Below, in pieces: positions 1 to 8,284 of a stretch of 64,000 bases of DNA. How positions within the stretch are numbered: the stretch's first letter is position 1; the number at the start of each line of letters is the position of its first letter. Position numbers and translations under genes: made by a program. The notes under the pieces are model-generated. The model was not told the DNA's origin and did no database searches. It worked only from the letters and a program-made list of their open reading frames with translations. The stretch is from Advenella sp. FME57. Its GTDB lineage: Bacteria > Pseudomonadota > Gammaproteobacteria > Burkholderiales > Burkholderiaceae_B. Location: positions 124,001 to 188,000 of the forward strand of contig NZ_JABUXU010000010.1 of assembly GCF_014897675.1 (NCBI RefSeq), in the 5' to 3' direction.

Positions 1-493
1 GGGCATAAACGGCGCCGCATACTTCACAGGAATCTCCGTATTGATCCGGTGCGTGGCATTTGGGGCACTCGCCCTTGATGTAGCGGTCGGGCAGGAACAT
101 GCTCTTGACCGGGTCATAGAACTGCTCGATGGTCTTGGTGCTGATGAAACCGGCAGCCTTGAGCTGGCGATAGATGGCCTGGGAAAGGTCGACGTTTTCC
201 TGGCTGTCTGTGCTGTGCCAGTGATCGAACTTGATATGAAAGCCATTCAGATAGCGCGGGCGTTCCTGCGCATAACGGGCCACCAGTTCCTGCGGCGTGA
301 TGCCTTCCTTTTCTGCCTTGAGCATGATGGGCGCCCCGTGGGCGTCATCGGCGCCGACAAAATGTACCGTGTGGCCGGCCATTCGCATGCTTCGTACCCA
401 GATGTCAGCCTGGATATACTCCATGATGTGGCCAATGTGGAACGAACCGTTAGCGTAAGGGAGAGCCGTGGTAACAAAAATCGTGCGGGACAT
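1..493 (-). CDS. metG: Methionyl-tRNA synthetase, N-terminal part (cut by window edge)
   Basis: Charges tRNA-Met with methionine in the cytoplasm. The minus-strand frame starts with ATG at 493 and stays open to the window edge, giving about 164 residues. The start [16 protein letters not shown] is typical of the family. The class I HIGH signature is at residues 19-22, and a zinc knuckle with two CxxC pairs lies near residues 145-160. The KMSKS loop and anticodon-binding domain lie outside the window. In many betaproteobacteria metG is divergent from and next to apbC; here about 10 kb of other genes separate them. The start is not backed by a strong Shine-Dalgarno, but the N-terminus fits the family. 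Confidence 0.97.
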   Translation of the reverse strand, partial: MSRTIFVTTALPYANGSFHIGHIMEYIQADIWVRSMRMAGHTVHFVGADDAHGAPIMLKAEKEGITPQELVARYAQERPRYLNGFHIKFDHWHSTDSQENVDLSQAIYRQLKAAGFISTKTIEQFYDPVKSMFLPDRYIKGECPKCHAPDQYGDSCEVCGAVYA

Positions 494-783
494 AAGATGC
501 AATGTAAGTACAAAAAAGGGGGGAAAGAGTGATTTTAGACGAATATTGCAGCGCACCGGGGTTTTGCGGCAATGGGCGTGCAATGATGATCGCGCCACTC
601 GGGCCGGGGCGGAGCTGATGCCGGCGCTGGGGCCTAGAACAGGGCGTTTTTACCTTGCAGCGGCAGAAAGATCAAACGCGGAGTACAACGCCATCTTCAG
701 CGAGGCGCCCAACGCGCACCAGGCGACCATGGCAAGGCGCATGCGGCAACGTGGCTGGAGGATCTCAGGCAGCGGCAAGGGGG
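494..783. other. Intergenic region between metG and the chromate transporter genes; possible gene remnant
   Basis: About 290 bases with no supported gene. On the minus strand, just past the chromate transporter stop, a frame encodes a short hydrophobic tail, MRLAMVAWCALGASLKMALY and ten more residues, before a TAA near 650. It has no ribosome binding site and could be the end of a decayed membrane protein gene or chance. The part next to metG, with a purine-rich GGGGGGAAAGAG run, probably holds the metG promoter, but no convincing -35/-10 pair was seen. Confidence 0.3.
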
Positions 784-1317
784 TCAGAGCACGCCTGCCT
801 GATAGGCCACCACCCCGCCAATGGCGCAGACCAGCAGCGCCCACATGGGGTTGGCTTCGGTGAAATAGACGAAGACCAGCGTGCCCAGGACCATGCCCCA
901 GGTGAGCACGTCAAAGGCTGAGTACAGCGACAGCTCAATGCCACTTGCAATAATCAGCCCGATGGCGACCGGCACCACGGCGTCCTGCACCAGCTTGTAT
1001 TCACGCCGGTGGGTAAAGTGGCTGATCACGCGGCCAATGCCAAAGGCCAGCACCGAGGCTGGCAATACCATGGCGATGGTGGCCACCAGCAGCCCGGAAA
1101 TACCGGCCACATGCCAACCGATGATGCTTGCAATAAGCACATTGGGGCCGGGCGCCGATTGCGCGACGGCAAACAGATGGGTAAAGGTGTCGGAGTTCAT
1201 CCATTGGTGAATATCAACCACTGCGTGGCGGATTTCCGGGATGGCGGCGTTGGCCCCGCCGATGGCGATCAGGGAAATGCGGCTGAAGGTCAAAAACAGT
1301 TCAAGCAGCACCATCAT
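784..1317 (-). CDS. chrA: Chromate transporter, second half (CHR domain, short-chain type)
   Basis: Inner-membrane protein of 177 residues from the chromate ion transporter family, which exports chromate, probably in exchange for another anion. The conserved pattern of the second CHR half is visible: an N-terminal FSRISLIAIGGANAAIPEIR segment, a central SAPGPN motif near residue 70, then several hydrophobic helices. It overlaps the upstream CHR gene by four bases (ATGA), so the two are co-transcribed and probably translationally coupled. Single-domain CHR proteins usually work as a pair with opposite membrane topology, which fits this tandem arrangement. Real substrate untested; chromate is the family assignment. 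Confidence 0.85.
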   Translation of the reverse strand: MMVLLELFLTFSRISLIAIGGANAAIPEIRHAVVDIHQWMNSDTFTHLFAVAQSAPGPNVLIASIIGWHVAGISGLLVATIAMVLPASVLAFGIGRVISHFTHRREYKLVQDAVVPVAIGLIIASGIELSLYSAFDVLTWGMVLGTLVFVYFTEANPMWALLVCAIGGVVAYQAGVL

Positions 1318-1904
1318 GGCTGGTGTCCCTGGCGGCGGGCGATGATGAAGTTGGCAAGAATCGCCAGCGGCATCATGACGCCAACCACCTGCAACAGGGA
1401 AAACTTCAGCAGTACCACAAGTGCAATCGTCACGATGCCGGCCACGATATGATGGGCCCGCAGGTCGATCTTGCTGGCCATTTTCAGGCCGGTGCCGATG
1501 ACCATGCCGGCTGCCGCGCAGGCCGAGCCTTGCAGGGCGGCGTTGAAATAGGGGTTCTGGTCCAGAAATTGGTACAGGATGGCCAGCACGATCAATATCA
1601 GAATCGGCAGCACCAGCAGGCCGGCCACCGCGGCCGTAGAGCCCTTGATGCCATGGTAACGGTCGCCCAGCATGACGGCCACGTTGACCGTATTGGCCCC
1701 GGGCAAGACCTTGCCGATACCCAGCAGCGTTGCATAGTCTTTTTCGCTAAGCCAGCGCTGCTCGCGCACAATCACGTGCCGGGCAATTGGCCCGACACCG
1801 CCAAAGCCCAATAGCCCGATTTTGGCAAAACCACGAAACAGGTCAGGCAGCGTCGCAACGGAAGTTGGGGCGGGCAGGGGCGCGATCGAAGGAGTCTGGG
1901 CCAT
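1314..1904 (-). CDS. chrA: Chromate transporter, first half (CHR domain, short-chain type)
   Basis: First gene of the two-gene CHR transporter, about 196 residues. The family motif GLLGFGGVGPIARHVIV is near residues 30-46, followed by a GKVLPGANTVNVAVMLGD segment and hydrophobic helices. The start chosen is ATG at 1904 (MAQTPSIAP); an in-frame TTG at 1958 would add 18 residues not expected for the family. It overlaps the next gene by ATGA. No chrB-type regulator is nearby, so the regulation of chromate resistance, if that is the role, is not visible. Confidence 0.85.
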   Translation of the reverse strand: MAQTPSIAPLPAPTSVATLPDLFRGFAKIGLLGFGGVGPIARHVIVREQRWLSEKDYATLLGIGKVLPGANTVNVAVMLGDRYHGIKGSTAAVAGLLVLPILILIVLAILYQFLDQNPYFNAALQGSACAAAGMVIGTGLKMASKIDLRAHHIVAGIVTIALVVLLKFSLLQVVGVMMPLAILANFIIARRQGHQP

Positions 1905-1986
1905 AAAAAAGGAAATCAAAAATGCAAGTCTTATATAAGACTTAAATTGTACTCCCAATATGGAGAATGTTCCGCGAAAATGATCC

Positions 1987-3354
1987 TTATGTTTTTTGTC
2001 CGAGCAGCGTCATCCAGCCATTGCGCAAGGCAGGCAACAGCGAGAGTACTGCCAGGGTCGCCATGATCACCCCGACATTGCGGAACATATCCGCGTAGCC
2101 CACGACGGCGACCCAGTATTGGCTGATAAATGGCGAGATGAATTGACCGATAAAGATGGACGTTGCCGCCATGCCGGCAATTCGGCCCCGCAGCGCCGGG
2201 GCGGAATGGGCGATGGCGGTGGACATGACATTTGGCATGGCGATGCCCAGCCCCGCGCCCAGGATAGCGTTGGCCAGCACCAGCCCCTCAAAGCGTGATG
2301 CCACCGATAGCAGGCCAAAGCCCGTTGCCATCAGGCTAAAGCCCAGCAGAAAAATAAGCGTCGTATCCAGGCGGCGCTTGAGTCCTCCAAAGCACAGGGC
2401 CGCCATGCCGCCGGCCAGATTGAAGGCGCCCAGCACCATGCCGAAGCCGCTGGCAGTATAAATATTCAACGCTTGCATATGAAATTGCAATTGCGAGGGG
2501 ACGGTATAAAAAGAGACATTGATCAGGAAAGCCAGCAGGCATACGGTTCCCACAACCACCCAGTTCACTGGCGCATCTGTGAGTTTTGTTGTCGAGTGCA
2601 GGACGCGGGGGCGCTGCGGTTCTGTCAGACAAAACATGACCGCGGGAATCAGTATCAGCGCGGCGCCATAAATGACAAATGGCATACGCCAGTGCACTTC
2701 GGCCAGCAGGCCGCCGGACATGACAAACACCACGCCACCCAGTTGTACAAAGGCCTGCTGCAAGCCCAGATATCTTTCCCGCTCTGCGCCTGTAAAATAA
2801 TCACCGATCAGCGCGGTGCTCAAGGTAATGATGGCGCCGATGGCAACCCCCAGGATGGCACGCCCGACCAACAAGGCGGTCAGACTGTCGGCCATCAGGC
2901 CAGACGCCCCTGAGACGCCATACAATGCAATCGCTATCACCAGCAGGCCCTTGCGCCCGAACCGGTCGGCCAGCATGCCGGCAAGCGGCGCCGACAGGGC
3001 GACAAACAATGAAGGCAGGGTGAGCACCATGCGGCTGAGCAGGGCGATATGCTCGCTGTCGGCAAAACGGGTTTCAATGGCAGGCAATGATGGGGCAATA
3101 ATGATGCTGGCCATAATGGTCAGGGTGGCCACCAGCAGCAGCACCAGCTTGCGTGCCGCCAGCCGGCGCGCGCTGAACGCCGGCGCCGTTGATGTGCGTG
3201 TTTGGGCCGCGCAATCGGCTGGCCGCATATGCGTGTCGTCGGCACGGTGGGCATCGGGGGCCTTGGCCTGCGTGCCTGCAGCATCGGTGCCCGGCTGGGA
3301 CGGGTTATTTGCCTGTTGCCGGGAGGATGGCGTTGGCGGCGTATTGGTGGTCAT
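1987..3354 (-). CDS. MFS transporter (drug/metabolite efflux type)
   Basis: Major facilitator of 455 residues with about twelve hydrophobic helices. The MFS signature between helices 2 and 3, GMLADRFGRKGLLV, lies near residues 125-138. The first 65 or so residues are hydrophilic, rich in Ser, Pro, Thr and Ala, and precede the first helix; such a tail is unusual, so translation could also begin at the internal Met near residue 43. ATG at 3354 has an AAGGT ribosome binding site eight bases upstream. It is divergent from the LysR gene at 3667, a common regulator/exporter layout. The substrate cannot be read from the sequence. Confidence 0.85.
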   Translation of the reverse strand: MTTNTPPTPSSRQQANNPSQPGTDAAGTQAKAPDAHRADDTHMRPADCAAQTRTSTAPAFSARRLAARKLVLLLVATLTIMASIIIAPSLPAIETRFADSEHIALLSRMVLTLPSLFVALSAPLAGMLADRFGRKGLLVIAIALYGVSGASGLMADSLTALLVGRAILGVAIGAIITLSTALIGDYFTGAERERYLGLQQAFVQLGGVVFVMSGGLLAEVHWRMPFVIYGAALILIPAVMFCLTEPQRPRVLHSTTKLTDAPVNWVVVGTVCLLAFLINVSFYTVPSQLQFHMQALNIYTASGFGMVLGAFNLAGGMAALCFGGLKRRLDTTLIFLLGFSLMATGFGLLSVASRFEGLVLANAILGAGLGIAMPNVMSTAIAHSAPALRGRIAGMAATSIFIGQFISPFISQYWVAVVGYADMFRNVGVIMATLAVLSLLPALRNGWMTLLGQKT

Positions 3355-3666
3355 GGCTACCTTGATTGACAGAGTATGGTGCCATCATAAGACCTGAAGT
3401 TAACTTGATGTCAACCCTGCATGGCTTGCAAGTTTTGCGAATGCTGTGGCAATGCAGTGATATAAAGGGTAAAGGTATAAGATAAGTATGATATGTAGAG
3501 AGATCCAGGGATGTGGATATATGGATGGCGCTATCTGTTCACAACGAATTACGATAATAATATCCACAATGAAATACCAGGACCCATCAGCCAGGCAGAT
3601 GCCATTGTTAAGCCTCATACCGTTACCAAGATAAATGCCATTCTATACAGATGTAATATCATCACG
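3355..3666. promoter_or_regulatory. Divergent promoter region between MFS exporter and LysR regulator
   Basis: About 312 bases, clearly more AT-rich than the flanking genes and without a supported gene. Close to the exporter start is the perfect palindrome AAGTTAACTT (about 3397-3406), and close to the regulator start is GATGTAATATCATC. Either could be an operator for the LysR protein at 3667, which typically binds T-N11-A dyads in such a spacer. Assignment is inference from layout. Confidence 0.4.
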
Positions 3667-4578
3667 ATGAAAGATATCCGAAACCTTGATCTTAACCTGC
3701 TCAAAGCGCTGGACGCGTTGCTCGATCATAGAAATGTGACGCGGGCGGCAGCGCGCTTGGGCGTGACGCAACCGGCGATGAGCGGCATGCTGACCCGATT
3801 GCGCGATACTTTCGATGACCCGCTATTTGTACGGGCTCAGCGCGGCATTGAGCCGACCGAGCGTGCGCAGGCCTTGGCCATACCGCTCAAGCAGGTGCTG
3901 GGCGAAGTGGGCGCGTTGCTGCAGCCGCCGGTATTTGATCCGGCCACTGCCACCCAGCATTTTACGATCGCCTCGACCGACTATGCGCTGCGCGCTATTG
4001 CGCTACCGTTTCTGGCGAAGCTCAAGCGGCTGGCGCCCAATATCAGGGTGGCGCTGGTGCTGGTGAACGATACCCAGATGCTGTCCCAGCTGGAACGCGG
4101 CGTCATTGACCTGGCGCTGGTTTCGCCCGAATATACCTGTCAGGATCTGCATGCGCGCAAGCTGTTTGACGAACATTACGTTTGTGTTGTGCGCCAGGAC
4201 CATCCCATTATCAAGCGCCAGCGGGATCTGACGCTGGAGCGGTTTTGTGAGCTGGACCATGCGCTGGTGTCCTATTCGGGTGCTGGCTTTCGTGGTGCCA
4301 CGGACGAAGCGCTGGAAAAAATGGGCAAAACGCGCCGGGTCACGGTGTCAGTCAAGAGTTTTCTGATTGTGCCCGACCTGTTGCGGTCCAGCGATATGGT
4401 GTCGATTCTGCCCAGCCGGCTGGTAACCGATCTGGCAGGGCTGGCGGTGTTTGAGCCGCCCATCGCCATCACCGGATTTACCAAAATGGCGGCCTGGCAT
4501 GAGCGCACGCACCGTGATCCGGCCCAGCGCTGGTTGCGACAGTTGCTGTTTGATATTTGCTTTGACAACCATGCGTAA
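3667..4578 (+). CDS. LysR-family transcriptional regulator
   Basis: DNA-binding regulator of about 303 residues, the normal LysR size. The winged helix-turn-helix occupies the first 65 residues (LDALLDHRNVTRAAARLGVT then QPAMSGMLTRLRDTF), followed by a periplasmic-binding-protein-like effector domain. An upstream in-frame start at 3511 would add 52 residues in AT-rich DNA that look non-coding, so ATG at 3667 is preferred. It is divergent from the MFS exporter, which it probably regulates, and convergent with the Old Yellow Enzyme gene. Effector unknown. Confidence 0.88.
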   Translation: MKDIRNLDLNLLKALDALLDHRNVTRAAARLGVTQPAMSGMLTRLRDTFDDPLFVRAQRGIEPTERAQALAIPLKQVLGEVGALLQPPVFDPATATQHFTIASTDYALRAIALPFLAKLKRLAPNIRVALVLVNDTQMLSQLERGVIDLALVSPEYTCQDLHARKLFDEHYVCVVRQDHPIIKRQRDLTLERFCELDHALVSYSGAGFRGATDEALEKMGKTRRVTVSVKSFLIVPDLLRSSDMVSILPSRLVTDLAGLAVFEPPIAITGFTKMAAWHERTHRDPAQRWLRQLLFDICFDNHA

Positions 4579-4673
4579 GGCAAGACCAGGCTGGCGGAAA
4601 AGGCTGGTGTGCCCGGCGCAATGTCCGAACGCGAGCCTTGAGCCAACTGGCCAATACCTTAAACCTTAAAGCT

Positions 4674-5780
4674 TTAAGCGGCTGCGCCGCGGTAGCGTTC
4701 CAGCCAATGGGCGTACGGTGCTGGCAGCACCCAGGTCGGGCGAGGCTGATCCAGTGTTTTGGCAAGCGCCAGAGGATAATGCGGGTCAGTCAGATGGGCC
4801 CGGCCGATCATGACTAGATCCATCTGTTCCTCTTGAACTACGCGGTTGGCCACTTGCGGATCGTCAATACCCCAGGCCGAGGCCACCGGCAAGCCGGCTT
4901 CGTTGCGTATGCGTTGCGCAATAGGCGCCAGGAAAGCCGGCGTTGCCCATGGGATCTGTGTGTCGGGAATAACAAAGTTGGCGCTCACGTTCAGCAGGTC
5001 CAGGCCGCCCTTGCGCATATTGCGGGCAAGTTCAATAGACTCGGCTACCGTCTGCTCATCACGACCGTCATATTCGATCACGCCGAAACGCGCGGTCAAT
5101 GGCAGGTTCTGAGGCCACACATCGCGTACTGCGGCCAGTGTTTCCAGCAGAAAACGGCTGCGGCCGGCCAGGTCGCCACCGTATTGGTCATCACGCTGAT
5201 TGCTGTGGGCAGAAAAAAAGCTTTGTGCCAGATAGCCATGGGCAAAGTGCAATTCCAGCCATTCGAAGCCTGCATCACGGGCGCGTTTTGCTGCTGCGGC
5301 AAAATCGGCCTTGACGCGCTCGATATCTTCCAGCGTCATTGCCTTGGGCACGATGGGCAGGTTCTCGCCATAGGCGAGGGCAGAGGGCGCGATGGGTTGC
5401 CAGCCGCGCGGATCGTCGGCGGCGATATGGTCATCGCCGTCCCACGGACGGTTGGCGCTGGCCTTGCGCCCAGCGTGAGCAATCTGGATGCCTGGGACTG
5501 CGCCGGCAGCCTTGATGGAAGCGGCAATACGGGCCAGCCCTTCGGCATGTTCATCGCTCCATAACCCCAGGCAGTCCGGGGTGATGCGGCCTTCCGGCGA
5601 TACGGCCGTGGCTTCGACAATCACCAGGCCAGCGCCGCCGCGGGCCAGGCTGGCGTAATGGATCTGGTGCCAGTCATTGGTAAAGCCGTCCTGGGCGCTG
5701 TACTGGCACATGGGCGGAACCGCAATGCGGTTGCGCAAGGTCACGTCTTTCAGGCTGAAGGGGGAAAACAGGTTGGTCAT
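4674..5780 (-). CDS. NADH:flavin oxidoreductase, Old Yellow Enzyme (YqjM-like)
   Basis: FMN-dependent ene-reductase of about 368 residues that reduces activated C=C bonds using NAD(P)H; soluble TIM barrel. The N-terminus LFSPFSLKDVTLRNRIAVPP is typical. The PMCQYS motif carries the Cys and Tyr that tune the flavin in YqjM-type enzymes, and ELHFAHGYL carries the two substrate-binding His residues and the Tyr; it is followed by SNQRDDQYGG. ATG at 5780 is preferred over an upstream start that adds 16 unrelated residues. Likely role: reduction of enones, quinones or nitro compounds; the natural substrate is unknown. Confidence 0.93.
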   Translation of the reverse strand: MTNLFSPFSLKDVTLRNRIAVPPMCQYSAQDGFTNDWHQIHYASLARGGAGLVIVEATAVSPEGRITPDCLGLWSDEHAEGLARIAASIKAAGAVPGIQIAHAGRKASANRPWDGDDHIAADDPRGWQPIAPSALAYGENLPIVPKAMTLEDIERVKADFAAAAKRARDAGFEWLELHFAHGYLAQSFFSAHSNQRDDQYGGDLAGRSRFLLETLAAVRDVWPQNLPLTARFGVIEYDGRDEQTVAESIELARNMRKGGLDLLNVSANFVIPDTQIPWATPAFLAPIAQRIRNEAGLPVASAWGIDDPQVANRVVQEEQMDLVMIGRAHLTDPHYPLALAKTLDQPRPTWVLPAPYAHWLERYRGAAA

Positions 5781-6225
5781 ATTGGTACTCTTGAAATAGG
5801 TAAGCGTAAATCGGGCAGGGCAGATCAATATTCTTCACGGGGCGGCAGGGTGATCGCAGCAAGGCGAGCCAATGGTGCGGCGTCGTTGCCCCAAATATGC
5901 CGGGGCAGGACGATGCTGCCGGCAGTGCCGGGCAACCCAGGCGTCGCGCCAAGCAGGTGCACCGGCATCTTGCCTTGTGACGATAGTCCCCCACCGGCGG
6001 CGCCGACCGCAAGCGATCATCTTCATGCGGGGGTATGTCAAATTATGGTGCTACGCATCAAATAATTCAAATGCTATATTTTTATCTTAGATATCAATTG
6101 AAATGATATCAGCCGATATGCCAAGGGCTGCAGCGGTTATGGTGCCGATCTTTACTCACTCAGGGTGCTCATGCTCATTGCGGCTCTGGCGCGAGCAGAG
6201 CCGGGCCGCACAGATAATGTGACGA
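5781..6225. other. Intergenic region, possible decayed ORF
   Basis: About 445 bases without a supported gene. On the minus strand a frame ending in TGA at 5825-5827 encodes about 60 residues (SIVLPRHIWGNDAAPLARLA and a clean PPREEY end). It lacks a plausible start; a neighbouring frame begins with MKMIAC and runs through the same DNA. This could be a frameshifted remnant or chance in GC-rich DNA. The segment 6050-6110 is AT-rich and may carry the promoter for the Old Yellow Enzyme gene. Confidence 0.25.
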
Positions 6226-6738
6226 TTAGATGGCAACCCCCAGCCTGCGATCCAGTGCAAAGGCGCCACTGCCGCGTACGGCGATATAAAGGGCCAGGCA
6301 TGCCATGAGTACGGGGTACTCGATGCCGCGATCTATCCACGGCCAGGTCGGGCCCAGCACATAGCTGATCGCCAGCATTTGCACCACAATGGCCAGGGCA
6401 ACGGGGCGAGCCCACAACCCAAGCGCAAGCAAGAGCGCACCCATTGTTTCAAGCAGCATGACCAGAAAGGCCAACTGGGGAGCAAAAGGCAGGCCCATCA
6501 CATTCTGTATGAGATTGATGGAGCCTGCCATGGGGTCGGCCATGGAGCCATGGGACGTTCCCAGGGCTTTGGGTAAGCCGTGCGTGAACAGGATGATACC
6601 GAAGGCTACGCGCAGTAAGGCATACAAGGCAGGTTCAGCGCGCTTATACAGCGTGTCCAGGGCGGGGATCAGCAGGCGAGGAGGGCGTGCACTTGCTTGC
6701 TGGACGGCCGTGGTTATTTCGTTTTCGCTGCGTGCCAT
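6226..6738 (-). CDS. DoxX family membrane protein
   Basis: Inner-membrane protein of 170 residues with four hydrophobic helices and the DoxX pattern: RVAFGIILFTHGLPKALG near residues 42-60, a central Leu-rich LLETMGALLLALGLWARP segment and a short basic tail. DoxX/DoxD-type proteins are linked to quinone or thiol redox chemistry and sit in membrane oxidoreductase complexes, but most members are uncharacterised. It overlaps the DUF1097 gene upstream by 25 bases, so the two are translated together, behind an SDR gene. Specific role unknown. Confidence 0.8.
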   Translation of the reverse strand: MARSENEITTAVQQASARPPRLLIPALDTLYKRAEPALYALLRVAFGIILFTHGLPKALGTSHGSMADPMAGSINLIQNVMGLPFAPQLAFLVMLLETMGALLLALGLWARPVALAIVVQMLAISYVLGPTWPWIDRGIEYPVLMACLALYIAVRGSGAFALDRRLGVAI

Positions 6739-7247
6739 TTGGGTTCTCCGGCAAGTGAATGGGTGGCGTTATGCCGGACATGATTTTGTAGCGAATGGGC
6801 CAGGAATGCGGCAATTGCGCCCAATGTTGTTGCAAGCGTCAACATGCCGAAGGTTCCCATTGAAGGGGGCTGGTGCAAGGCAAAGTAAGCCACCAGCCCC
6901 AGAAAAATGGCGGGCAGGTTGTTCACGGCAGGCGCTTTGGCCAGCGACAGTGCAATGATGGTGATGGCAAACACCACCGCGCTGATAGCGTAGGTGCCCA
7001 AATAGGGTGTGAGCGCCGCCAGGCCATGGGCCGCAGCAATGCCCAGCACGACACCGACCAGGACACATGCCACATTGATAATTCCCTGCTGCAGGTTAAG
7101 CCCGCGGGTGAAAAACGAGATCCAGCCGACGAACATGGCCCATACCGGTATTTCGAAGGCCAGGACGCTTAGCGTTGCGGCCGACGAGGCAATGACCGAT
7201 TCGCCAATGACCACCTTTATGTGTGTGGAAAATGCATTGCCTGTCAT
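6714..7247 (-). CDS. DUF1097 family membrane protein
   Basis: Integral membrane protein of 177 residues with five or six hydrophobic segments; the pattern (FVGWISFFTRG near residues 38-48, a central VACVLVGVVLGIAAAHGLA stretch and a late TLGAIAAFLAHSLQ) matches the DUF1097/YcdZ family of unknown function. The last 25 bases overlap the DoxX gene in another frame, so the order SDR, DUF1097, DoxX looks like one operon. The SDR gene lies 76 bases upstream. No catalytic residues are evident; a transporter or complex-anchor role would be a guess. Confidence 0.7.
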   Translation of the reverse strand: MTGNAFSTHIKVVIGESVIASSAATLSVLAFEIPVWAMFVGWISFFTRGLNLQQGIINVACVLVGVVLGIAAAHGLAALTPYLGTYAISAVVFAITIIALSLAKAPAVNNLPAIFLGLVAYFALHQPPSMGTFGMLTLATTLGAIAAFLAHSLQNHVRHNATHSLAGEPKWHAAKTK

Positions 7248-7323
7248 TGCTCATCTCCTTGGGAATGCAGTAATGGCATAGTCAATCGGGTGGCGGCGTG
7301 TGGCCGGGCATACGCAGCCTGGT

Positions 7324-8103
7324 TCATGCGAAGCCGCCGTTGGCGCGAACAACTTGTCCATTGACCCAGCCCCCGTCGGCCCCAACCAGGAACGCAACCA
7401 CATTTGCAATGTCTTCGGGTTGGCCCAGGCGCTCCAGCGGGGCAAGCTTGCTCAGTTGCGTGATCTGCTCTTTGCTCTTGCCTTCAAAAAACAGTTCGGT
7501 GGCAACCGGCCCGGGCGCGACCGCATTGACTGTGACGCTGCGGCCGCGCAGCTCGTTGGCCAGCACACGCACCAGGCCCTCTACGCCTGCCTTGGCTGCG
7601 ATGTAGGGGCCGTACTGCGGAAAGGATTTAGCGATCACGCTGCTCGAGAGCGCGACAATGCGTCCGCCGGTTTGCAAATCCGCAGCCGCCTGCCCCAGCA
7701 CCAGGAAGGCGCCGCGCAGATTGGTCTGGATGACACGATCGAAGGCGTCGATATTCTCCGGGGCAATCGCATTCATGGTCATCATGCCGGCGCTGTGCAC
7801 AACGGCGCTGATCTGGCCATAGGCTTGCTGCGTCATGGCAAAGAGCCGTTGCACGTCTTCTGCCACGGACACATCGGCCTGCACGCTCATTGCCTGTCCG
7901 CCAGCGGCGGAGATGGCGTCAACCACGTCCCTGGCGCTGGCGGCGTTGCCCGCATAATTGACCACTACCCTGAAACCATCGGCAGCCAGGCGCAGGGCGA
8001 TGGCGCGGCCGATGCCTCGCGAGGCGCCGGTGACAATGGCGGTAGGCACTGTGGCTTCAGAGTGGGCGGTGTCGGTGTTGTTGCTGGTGTCTTTGCTGAT
8101 CAT
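7324..8103 (-). CDS. Short-chain dehydrogenase/reductase (SDR)
   Basis: NAD(P)-dependent oxidoreductase of 259 residues, the classical SDR length. The nucleotide-binding TGASRGIG motif is near residues 25-32, HSAG replaces the usual NNAG, the catalytic Ser lies in VALSSSV, and the Tyr-Lys pair is in YIAAK. ATG at 8103 has AAGGA seven bases upstream; a longer reading in the same frame runs into the divergent LysR gene and was rejected. It leads the SDR-DUF1097-DoxX operon and faces a LysR gene across a 181-base spacer, the usual layout for a LysR-controlled oxidoreductase. Substrate unknown. Confidence 0.92.
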   Translation of the reverse strand: MISKDTSNNTDTAHSEATVPTAIVTGASRGIGRAIALRLAADGFRVVVNYAGNAASARDVVDAISAAGGQAMSVQADVSVAEDVQRLFAMTQQAYGQISAVVHSAGMMTMNAIAPENIDAFDRVIQTNLRGAFLVLGQAAADLQTGGRIVALSSSVIAKSFPQYGPYIAAKAGVEGLVRVLANELRGRSVTVNAVAPGPVATELFFEGKSKEQITQLSKLAPLERLGQPEDIANVVAFLVGADGGWVNGQVVRANGGFA

Positions 8104-8244
8104 GATGGTGTCCTTGGGTAATGACGATGGCCGCGCGCGCCTGACGGCGGGCGTTGCCAGGTTGATGAGCCGCAACGGCTGCTGCGTGGTACGGCAATGA
8201 ACTCCATCATATCGATTGACGCCTGATGGATAAATGGGGTGAAA

Positions 8245-8271
8245 TTGGTTTGTTAATTCAAAAAACACCAA
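8245..8271. promoter_or_regulatory. Inverted repeat in the SDR/LysR divergent spacer, likely LysR operator
   Basis: TTGGT at 8245-8249 and ACCAA at 8267-8271 form an inverted repeat around an AT-rich centre containing TTGTTAATTCAA. It sits 14 bases before the LysR start at 8285 and overlaps its ribosome binding site region (GGAG). The position is typical of a LysR autoregulatory site controlling both divergent genes. No footprint evidence; inference from symmetry and position. Confidence 0.4.
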
Positions 8272-8284
8272 CAATGGAGTCCAA

